From an uncultured Bacilli bacterium (GTDB taxonomy: Bacteria; Bacillota_I; Bacilli_A; RF39; UBA660): DNA of 12,222 nt. This document shows, piece after piece, positions 5,714 to 12,222 of this stretch. The stretch lies in contig CANQKU010000026.1 in assembly GCA_947624535.1 (NCBI GenBank), forward strand, positions 1 to 12,222. The letters are read 5' to 3'. The notes below the pieces were generated by a model. It saw nothing but the letters and a program-made list of their open reading frames with translations, ran no database searches and was not told where the DNA came from. A program made the translations under genes and the position numbers. How positions within the stretch are numbered: the first letter of the stretch is position 1; the number at the start of each line of letters is the position of its first letter.

Positions 5714-8092
5714 TTACTTGATTTTTTTAACTTTAGGTTCATAACTAATCATCATATAAATAAGCATAATACATAATTGAATTACCCAAACATATCTATA
5801 TTCTTGGTGTGCCATCGCAAGCATTAAAGTTAAAATGTTAACAACAACTGGTAAAATAGCAATAATAGTTTTTTCTTTTTTTCTAAGATAATAATAAGTA
5901 AATACTAATAATATAGCTAAGTATATTCCTCCTCTAAAAAATATAGCATTAAGTATATCAACACTTGTAATTGCTAGTAAAGTTTTGTTAACTATTTTAG
6001 AAAGTGTTTTTTGATAATGAAGTTTATAAAGTTCAGAATCAGAATAGTCAGTTTCAAATTCATCATAATATAACTGATATTTATAATTTCTAACTTTATC
6101 TTTTTGACCCACATTCCATACTAAATCTACTCCATATAATCTATCTTTTATTAACTCTATTGGGCTCATAAATATTTGTTTAAAATAGCCCTTAATAATT
6201 TTTTTCTTGTCAAGTGGTAAGTCACGATAGCCATTATTAACATAATGAAGTTGTAAATCTATATTATATGGATCATAACTTTTTTTAAAATCTTCTTCTG
6301 AAAATATATTATTTATTAAATAGTAATAAGTCTCTTCATCTATTTTTTTATCTTCTACCATAAGATAAGTAAAACCATGAAGCATAGTAGAAATCTCTAC
6401 ATTTCTAGGACCATCTTCTACATGTAAATATTTATAAAGAGGACTTTCTATAACATAGATAGATATTAGTACTAAAAGTGTTGAAGTAAGTAGTAAATAT
6501 CTTTTTTTAAAAATTGCCAAAACAATTAATATTAAAGCTATAACTACTGTTATATACAAGCCATTATGTCTAAAAGTTGCGGTTAACAATAAACTTAGTG
6601 ATAAAAATATATAATTACGTTTTTTACTTCTAAAATAAGTATTATCTTTGATAAGTAAATATAAATAAAAACTAAGTGCTATTAAAGCTAGTGAAAAGTC
6701 AGTATCTTTTACTAAAGTCACTAGCATAACTCCTGTTATTGGAAATATTGTAAATAAGATAGAAATTAAATAAATTTTAGGAAGAGTTAAGCCATTACGA
6801 TAAAAGTAAAATAAAATAGAATTTAATAATAGGCAATATATAATTAATCTAAATGTAATAAAGTATTGAGCATTACCTAAAATATTAGTAAAAAATGATA
6901 AGATAATAGTATGAAAATATGGATGCCAATTAGAAAATTTATTCATATCAATATTCGATAGTTCCATAACCCCATCAACATGAGGTATATATGGAAAGAA
7001 AATATACTGATAAATCAAACAAATTACTAAGGTAATAATAAAGATTGCTACTTTGTGTTTCCATATTTTATTTTTAACTTCATGTAATTTATTTTTTATT
7101 TTAATTTTTTCTAATATATTTATCATGTAAGGAATAAGTAAATAGATTAAAATTGTTGTAAATATATAAATAGTTAAAAGACGCCAAGTAAGTAAATCAT
7201 TAATTAAGCGATCTCCTATAAATGTAAATGATATTAATAAACTAAATAAAATTCTTAATGGTGAGAAAAGTTTTTCCTCTACTTTACCAAACTTTAAACA
7301 TAAGAAGACAAAGATAGTTGCAATAATTTTAGAAAGTATAGATATCTTAATAATAGGATTTAACTCTATTATAAGTAGTAATAATAATTTAATAATATTT
7401 TTATGATTACTAATTAAAGTTATGCCTATTTGAAAATATAAGATTAGTGATAATAAAGACATTAATATACAATAAGGTGAGATTTTTATTTTTTGATTAG
7501 TATACTTATAATGAAAATCCGAATCATAAATCATATTAGCTTTATAATTATCATAAGTATATGAAGGTATTACTTTTAATTTATTATTAACTAAGACATT
7601 AGCTACTTTTTTATTACTTTGAAAAAGAATTTCTATATCTTTAACATTTTTTATATTAAAACTATATTTAGTATTAGGAAATAAAGTCATTTTATGAGAT
7701 GAGTCTATCTTATTATATAATTGATACTCTGTCTTTAATGATGTGTGATTAATATTATCATATTTTTGCTTATATTTATATTTAGGTTTTATTATTTTTT
7801 CATCAAAGTAAATAGCATCCACTGTAACAGGTTCTTTACTAATATTTTCAATTTCTAATTTATTTATTTTAGGTTTGGTATTAAAAGTGCTAATTGTAAA
7901 GAAAAGACAAAATATAGATATCCCTATAGATATAAGTATATTTTTCTTTGTAAATAAATTTTTACTTTTATATAAAATACTTCCTAGTATAAAAATAATA
8001 AGCATTGATATAATAACTATATTTATATGTTGATAATTTTTTATACTATATAGTAGCGCATACAAAATTAACGGAATATAATAGATAAACAT
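5714..8092 (-). CDS. DUF6020-like GT-C polytopic membrane protein (probable lipid-linked-sugar glycosyltransferase)
   Basis: The 792-residue integral membrane protein starts with about three membrane segments (1-70) and an extracytoplasmic beta-rich domain (72-205). Roughly ten or more further segments follow, with a second outside domain near 555-715 and a C-terminal membrane pair. Motifs recall the DUF6020/GT-C group: HVDGVME then NWHPYFHT (388-395) in an outside loop, VKDTDFS (461-467), FRHNGLY (507-513) and AHQEYRYVW near 761-769. GT-C enzymes move sugars from polyprenyl-phosphate donors at the outer membrane face; the conserved acidic loop residues fit, but donor and acceptor cannot be read from the sequence. 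The ATG at 8092 follows AGGTGG by seven bases, and this ribosome binding site lies 14 bp past the preceding gene's stop. It is the last gene of the glycan operon. No convincing terminator follows. Confidence 0.8.
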   Translation of the reverse strand: MFIYYIPLILYALLYSIKNYQHINIVIISMLIIFILGSILYKSKNLFTKKNILISIGISIFCLFFTISTFNTKPKINKLEIENISKEPVTVDAIYFDEKIIKPKYKYKQKYDNINHTSLKTEYQLYNKIDSSHKMTLFPNTKYSFNIKNVKDIEILFQSNKKVANVLVNNKLKVIPSYTYDNYKANMIYDSDFHYKYTNQKIKISPYCILMSLLSLILYFQIGITLISNHKNIIKLLLLLIIELNPIIKISILSKIIATIFVFLCLKFGKVEEKLFSPLRILFSLLISFTFIGDRLINDLLTWRLLTIYIFTTILIYLLIPYMINILEKIKIKNKLHEVKNKIWKHKVAIFIITLVICLIYQYIFFPYIPHVDGVMELSNIDMNKFSNWHPYFHTIILSFFTNILGNAQYFITFRLIIYCLLLNSILFYFYRNGLTLPKIYLISILFTIFPITGVMLVTLVKDTDFSLALIALSFYLYLLIKDNTYFRSKKRNYIFLSLSLLLTATFRHNGLYITVVIALILIVLAIFKKRYLLLTSTLLVLISIYVIESPLYKYLHVEDGPRNVEISTMLHGFTYLMVEDKKIDEETYYYLINNIFSEEDFKKSYDPYNIDLQLHYVNNGYRDLPLDKKKIIKGYFKQIFMSPIELIKDRLYGVDLVWNVGQKDKVRNYKYQLYYDEFETDYSDSELYKLHYQKTLSKIVNKTLLAITSVDILNAIFFRGGIYLAILLVFTYYYLRKKEKTIIAILPVVVNILTLMLAMAHQEYRYVWVIQLCIMLIYMMISYEPKVKKIK

Positions 8093-8106
8093 ACTAACAC
8101 CACCTA

Positions 8107-9738
8107 TTAACTTTTTTTATTATGACATATTTTTTGATAGACTAAATTTAATCCAGGGATTGCTAGTAAATAGAAAATTAATAAGTAATTTAGTATATAT
8201 CTACTTCTAGTTTCCCATATTAATAAGAATAAAATTAATAAAGTTATACTTATTTTTATGATACTTAGCTTTTCATCAGTTTTAGACTTAATACTTAAAA
8301 GACAACCCATAAAAATATAAAAGATAAGACTCATGTGAATATAATGAGCTAAGTAATAATAGTAATGAAAATTTTTTCCATTAACTCTTACTAAGTCACC
8401 TAAAAAGTTTTCTTCAAGGTAACCCCTGCTTAATTTTATTGGAGCATAACAACTTCCATCTGCCCAGGTTTGAAGATATTTAAAATTGAAAAATTTAAGC
8501 CACTGCCAAGCATTTCTAGACTTTATTATAGATTTAATTCTTTTAATTTGTAAAGATTTTCTATATTCTTTAGAAAATGGTGACTGAACAAGATTACTGT
8601 AGTACTTCCCAGTATTATTTATTAAAATATTTTCCCCACCAAAGAATGAATAATCAACTTCTTTATGATTAAAAACACCATATACCATAATGTCTTGTTC
8701 GCCTTCTGTATAGGTTTTCGTATCTTCTACTAAGCCTAACATAATATAATGTGAAAACCCAAGGTGATTATCTTTATCTAAATGAGGCATAAAAGATGAA
8801 TGCGCAATCAAATAAAGTATGACGGTACAACATAAACTACAAACACAAACTTTTGAAATATCAAAAATTGCTTTTCTCTTCTTCTGAATAAATAAATCTA
8901 GTAAACTTGAGAAAGTTACAAATAAAACTGTAGCTTTAATATAACAACCAATAGCAGTTAAAACACCAATTAAAATATAGACTAGCCAAAAATTAGATTT
9001 TTTCTTAATAAGGTCATCTCTTTTATAAAAGTAAAGTGCAAAAATACCTAAGACAAATGGCATTGATAATGTATCTGAATAAAAGATTGATGAATATAAA
9101 AATATAGGTGTAAATAAAATTGATATACCAAAATAAAAGATAGCTTGCCTTACTGAGAAGAGTTTCCTAGCAATGAAATATGAAAATAGTAAAGATAAAT
9201 ATATAAATATTATATTAACAACAATTCCTGGTAAAATCAAACTAGTAACACCAAAGGCTCTAAAAATATAATAAATTGGCATAACTACCATAATAATTCC
9301 ATCTAAATTACTATAAATAGTTCTATAATTTAAATACTCTAAAAAATTAGCTGATGATAAATCTTTCTTATCTACAACCGAATTAATATAGCCAACGGCA
9401 ACTTTAAAATCCCATTCATAATTATTATTAAAGTCAAAGTCAGATGTACCATAATTTCTTAATAAATAAGCAGTTACTGATAGTAAAGAAATTAAAATAA
9501 TACTTATAACTACTACTATAATTATTTCTTTTTTCTTAGTAATTATCTTTTTAGAGGTTAATTTTTGGTAAATTAAGTAGATTAAAAATAACAAAATAGT
9601 AACTACACTTGTACCAATAAGTAAATTAATTAGCGGTACTCGTTCAATTTGTGAGGTATTTAGGCATATTCCACCTAATAATAAAATTCCCATGAAAATA
9701 AAGAAAACATAGTTTCCAATTTTATAGATTCTTTTCAT
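8107..9738 (-). CDS. GT39/PMT-like polytopic membrane glycosyltransferase
   Basis: The 543-residue product has about 11-12 membrane segments. After two N-terminal segments, an outside loop holds NYEWDFKVAVG (106-116), where an acidic residue is typical of GT-C catalytic loops. SSIFYSDTLSMPF (216-228) and GCYIKATVLF (264-273) resemble ArnT/PMT-type membrane motifs. A 130-residue hydrophilic stretch follows (about 315-450), and the protein closes with WETRSRYILNYLL, a pattern shared loosely with the QEYRYVW of the next gene. It probably transfers a sugar from a polyprenyl-phosphate carrier onto an envelope glycan, lipid or protein; the exact reaction is unknown. The ATG at 9738 sits four to five bases after GGGTGA, and an in-frame GTG at 9750 lies upstream of that site and is less likely. 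The previous gene's stop is about 25 bp away, so the genes are co-transcribed. Confidence 0.8.
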   Translation of the reverse strand: MKRIYKIGNYVFFIFMGILLLGGICLNTSQIERVPLINLLIGTSVVTILLFLIYLIYQKLTSKKIITKKKEIIIVVVISIILISLLSVTAYLLRNYGTSDFDFNNNYEWDFKVAVGYINSVVDKKDLSSANFLEYLNYRTIYSNLDGIIMVVMPIYYIFRAFGVTSLILPGIVVNIIFIYLSLLFSYFIARKLFSVRQAIFYFGISILFTPIFLYSSIFYSDTLSMPFVLGIFALYFYKRDDLIKKKSNFWLVYILIGVLTAIGCYIKATVLFVTFSSLLDLFIQKKRKAIFDISKVCVCSLCCTVILYLIAHSSFMPHLDKDNHLGFSHYIMLGLVEDTKTYTEGEQDIMVYGVFNHKEVDYSFFGGENILINNTGKYYSNLVQSPFSKEYRKSLQIKRIKSIIKSRNAWQWLKFFNFKYLQTWADGSCYAPIKLSRGYLEENFLGDLVRVNGKNFHYYYYLAHYIHMSLIFYIFMGCLLSIKSKTDEKLSIIKISITLLILFLLIWETRSRYILNYLLIFYLLAIPGLNLVYQKICHNKKS

Positions 9739-9763
9739 CTTTTCACCCACTTTTTATTATAAG

Positions 9764-11332
9764 CTATTTTTCTTCATGATAAGTTTTTTCAGCATTTACA
9801 TTCCAAATATTAGTTTTACTTTTTTTATGTTTAATAATATTTTTAGCTGCTTCTATTCCCGTTAACATAGAGTGATCCATGTTATTGTATTTATGTTGGC
9901 CATTTCTTCCAATACAATATAAGTTTTCAAAAGTATTAAGATATTTAATAACTTTACTAAATTGCTCATAAGTACCAAAATAGGCAGGATAGGCATTTTT
10001 AATTTTAATTCTAAAAGATGCTTCTACTTCCTTACCATCAATCAAGCCAATTTTTTCAGCCTCACTAATAGCAAACTTAATAAATTCTTGATCAGTCATA
10101 TTCCAATATTTATCATTAAAAGAACAAAAATATTCTAGAGAAAGTAAAACTTTTTCTTCTATATCAGTTTTTTGTTTAAATAGATATGGAGACCAGTTAT
10201 TAAATACTTGAAGTCTTCCCATTGTAACTTCTTTTTCTTGAATATAAATCCATGAGTCAGGAATAATATCCATTACAGTTTTTATTTTAGTTGTATTTTT
10301 TAATTTTAATTTATCAACTACTAGACATACTGACATAAATTCACGATATGGTAAGTTAGTAGCAATATTTTCTATATTTTTAGGAATTGTTTCACCATCG
10401 AAAGCCATAAATAAATCTTTAATAGGCATAGAAGATAATAAATAGTCTAGAGAAACTTTTTTTTCAATATTATCTTTTTCATAAATTATTTTTGAGACTT
10501 TTTTATCTTTTAAATAAACTTTTTTAACTGTTGCTGAAGTAATAATTTTTCCACCCATCTTTTTTATTTGATGAGCCATTTCTTCATACATTTGACCTGC
10601 GCCTAATTTAGGATAGACAAATCTTTCAATTAAGGAAGTTTCCGTATTGTTTTTATTTTTAATTTTAAAGACTTTACGTACCATATCTTTAATAACTTCT
10701 TTAATTGAAACCCCTTTTACTCTTTGAGAGCCCCAGTCAGCAGATATCATACTTGGGTGAACTCCCCATACTTTTTCTGTATAACTTTCAAAAAACATTG
10801 AATATAATACTTTACCAAAACGATTAATATAAAAGTTTTCTAGTGACGTTTCGCTCTTTTTAAAAAGACATGCTTTTAAATAACTAAAGAAAGCTTTAAC
10901 AAGAGTTAAAAATCCCATATTTGTAATTGTTTTTAAATTAAGTTTAACTGGATAGTCATAAAATTTTTTACCATAGTAAATTCTCGTAACACGATCTTTA
11001 ATTAGCATAACTTTATTATCTTTTTCTGGATTAGGGCCACCTTCTTCATAAGGTTTATCTCTATTTAATAAGATATCATCATATGATGGTGCTCCTTGGA
11101 TTGGTAATAAGTCTTTCCAAATTTTTTCTACTTCTTTATTTTTGGTAAAAAAGCGATGAATTCCAGTATCTACTTTATAGCCATCAAATTCTACGGTTTT
11201 AGAAATTCCACCTAATTTATCATCTTGTTCAATAATAGTAACACTATAATCACCACTTGTTTTTAATAGATAATAGGCTGCGGTTAACCCAGCAGGTCCT
11301 GCTCCAACAATTACTACTTTTTTCTTTGCCAT
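9764..11332 (-). CDS. FAD-dependent oxidoreductase, amine-oxidase / UDP-galactopyranose-mutase-like superfamily
   Basis: The 522-residue soluble flavoprotein begins VVIVGAGPAGLTAAYYLL, the dinucleotide-binding GxGxxG (10-15), with an acidic strand end at IIEQ (33-36) and KLGGISKT (39-46) next to it. VDTGIHRFF (54-62) is typical of the COG1232 and mutase-like group. YTEKVWGVHPSMISADW (184-200) and the C-terminal GRNGQHKYNNMDHSM (475-489), which closes over the flavin, support the same group. It is longer than classical UDP-galactopyranose mutase (about 370 residues), so a furanose mutase role is only one option; oxidation of a lipid or sugar intermediate is another. The longer reading frame from 11404 overlaps the upstream gene. 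The ATG at 11332, eight bases after AGGAG, removes the overlap and puts the GxGxxG at the usual distance from the N-terminus. It sits between membrane glycosyltransferases, suggesting glycan precursor modification. Confidence 0.85.
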   Translation of the reverse strand: MAKKKVVIVGAGPAGLTAAYYLLKTSGDYSVTIIEQDDKLGGISKTVEFDGYKVDTGIHRFFTKNKEVEKIWKDLLPIQGAPSYDDILLNRDKPYEEGGPNPEKDNKVMLIKDRVTRIYYGKKFYDYPVKLNLKTITNMGFLTLVKAFFSYLKACLFKKSETSLENFYINRFGKVLYSMFFESYTEKVWGVHPSMISADWGSQRVKGVSIKEVIKDMVRKVFKIKNKNNTETSLIERFVYPKLGAGQMYEEMAHQIKKMGGKIITSATVKKVYLKDKKVSKIIYEKDNIEKKVSLDYLLSSMPIKDLFMAFDGETIPKNIENIATNLPYREFMSVCLVVDKLKLKNTTKIKTVMDIIPDSWIYIQEKEVTMGRLQVFNNWSPYLFKQKTDIEEKVLLSLEYFCSFNDKYWNMTDQEFIKFAISEAEKIGLIDGKEVEASFRIKIKNAYPAYFGTYEQFSKVIKYLNTFENLYCIGRNGQHKYNNMDHSMLTGIEAAKNIIKHKKSKTNIWNVNAEKTYHEEK

Positions 11333-11360
11333 ATTTTCAACTCCTACTTCTTTTTGTTTT

Positions 11361-12222
11361 TTAATGTATTTCATATACTGCAAATTGTTGAATATCCCAA
11401 GCATAACTCTCTCCCATCATTTTCTCATCAGGAGTAACATATAGCTTTGTGATATCAAAATAATCATCAATAATATCATAATAGTAAGATTCACCTTCAG
11501 CATTTGTCATTCCAAATAAATATAGGTGTTTATACTTTTTAACATATTTAGAAATTAAATTTATCATTTTCTTTTCACTAAAATTTTTACCATCTTTAGT
11601 ATCCCAAGTATTATAAGTAGCAAATCTATTTTCAGAAGCTACAAAGATTTGATAGTCATCTTTGTCTAAGTAACCTGCTACTAACTGATGCCAGTCAGTT
11701 TCCATATAAAGAATAAAAGATCCCTTAGGAACAGCTCCTTCTATAAACTCGGCAGTTGCTTTTCCAGCTGCAAAATCCTTAGTTACATCTTCTCCAATGT
11801 ATAATAAAGTTCCTGGAATAGTAGCAATAACAAATATATACATCGCTATTTCTATCATCCGATTACTTTTCTTATGCAGGTAGTTTTTAGGATCATTTTT
11901 TAATATCCATACCCAAAATATTAAAATATAGATAACAAGATGAGCTCTAGTAGGTATAGGAAACCAAATATAGGCATGAATAAATAAAGTAATTAAAGTA
12001 AATATCCAAAATGCAATACCTAATCTAGGACTACTTTTGATACCTAAAAGACATAAAATAAAAATAGCTGCAATGATAATATAATACCAAACTGGAACAT
12101 TAAGTGAGCCATAATAAAAGCTAATTGTTTTTTCTATAGTATTAGTCAAAAGATGAAAATAATAGGTAATAAGATTAATAGTACCAGAATCAACCCCATC
12201 TATCATAGCATCATAAGTATTA
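11361..12222 (-). CDS. C-terminal part of a polytopic membrane protein, GT-C-like, cut by window edge
   Basis: The frame is open to the window edge (286 visible residues; the ATG at 12206 is internal, with NTYDA encoded before it). Four membrane segments are visible (about 44-60, 68-86, 92-107, 122-142), then a soluble C-terminal domain (145-286), likely extracytoplasmic. The order (membrane helices, a DFAAGKATAEFIEGAVPKGSFIL stretch that looks like a Rossmann-type strand-helix, then YKHLYLFGM) is like the C-terminal domain of GT39/GT-C enzymes that follows the membrane core. The catalytic first loop would lie outside the window, so activity cannot be judged. It ends 28 bp before the oxidoreductase start and is the earliest visible gene of the operon. 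The family call is tentative. Confidence 0.7.
   Translation of the reverse strand, partial: NTYDAMIDGVDSGTINLITYYFHLLTNTIEKTISFYYGSLNVPVWYYIIIAAIFILCLLGIKSSPRLGIAFWIFTLITLFIHAYIWFPIPTRAHLVIYILIFWVWILKNDPKNYLHKKSNRMIEIAMYIFVIATIPGTLLYIGEDVTKDFAAGKATAEFIEGAVPKGSFILYMETDWHQLVAGYLDKDDYQIFVASENRFATYNTWDTKDGKNFSEKKMINLISKYVKKYKHLYLFGMTNAEGESYYYDIIDDYFDITKLYVTPDEKMMGESYAWDIQQFAVYEIH

Noticed and set aside
9764..11404. Gene overlap between the oxidoreductase and the preceding membrane protein
   Set aside because: The overlap exists only if the ATG at 11404 is used. The ATG at 11332 has an AGGAG at proper spacing and the FAD motif next to the N-terminus.
1..12222. Mycoplasma-type code with TGA as tryptophan
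   Set aside because: The repeat protein ends at TGA (372-374), tryptophans I checked are TGG, and all genes are intact under the standard bacterial code.

Overview
This is an AT-rich window whose genes all lie on the minus strand, so transcription runs from high to low coordinates. Topoisomerase IV genes of the Gram-positive ParE/ParC type, strong AGGAGG/AGGTGA-type ribosome binding sites, a TasA-like anchored protein and very low GC point to a low-GC Firmicutes/Bacilli lineage, perhaps an uncultured gut Bacilli/Mollicutes-relative. TGA is used as a real stop at 372-374 and tryptophan is read from TGG where I checked, so the genetic code looks standard (table 11) rather than the Mycoplasma code. 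The species cannot be named from this sequence.

Layout in order of transcription. (1) 12222-5714 is a tightly packed envelope-glycan operon. It holds the 3' part of a polytopic membrane protein cut by the window edge, an FAD-dependent oxidoreductase of the amine-oxidase/UDP-galactopyranose-mutase-like superfamily, a GT39-like integral membrane glycosyltransferase, and a large DUF6020-like GT-C membrane protein. The gaps between them are 14-28 bp and each gene has its own ribosome binding site. (2) After a 145-bp gap with a possible promoter comes a membrane-anchored TasA/camelysin-like protein (5568-4921). (3) A consensus-like promoter (TTGACA-17-TATCAT), followed by a perfect 9+9 dyad in the leader, drives a membrane-anchored thioredoxin-fold protein with a CSEC active site (4796-4329). 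A hairpin terminator closes that unit. (4) The topoisomerase IV operon follows: parE, then an unfamiliar 637-639-residue protein, then the first 122 codons of parC, running off the left edge.

The most unusual feature is the gene between parE and parC, which usually sit side by side. Its central segment (about residues 235-325) resembles a PcfJ-type fold, and its C-terminus carries nine tandem 21-residue LRR-like repeats. Its TGA stop is part of parC's AGGTGA ribosome binding site, so it is translationally wired into the operon. The second notable point is regulatory compaction: a good parE promoter (TTGAAG-17-TATAAT) overlaps the terminator of the preceding gene, with its -35 in the hairpin loop.

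Several genes have an in-frame codon (often GTG) upstream of the best start that falls inside or before the ribosome binding site. I chose the downstream ATG with correct spacing for parE (4234), the thioredoxin-like gene (4796), the GT39-like gene (9738), the oxidoreductase (11332) and, less firmly, the repeat protein (2285). No tRNA, rRNA, CRISPR array, insertion sequence or plus-strand gene was found. No non-coding stretch exceeds 300 bases.
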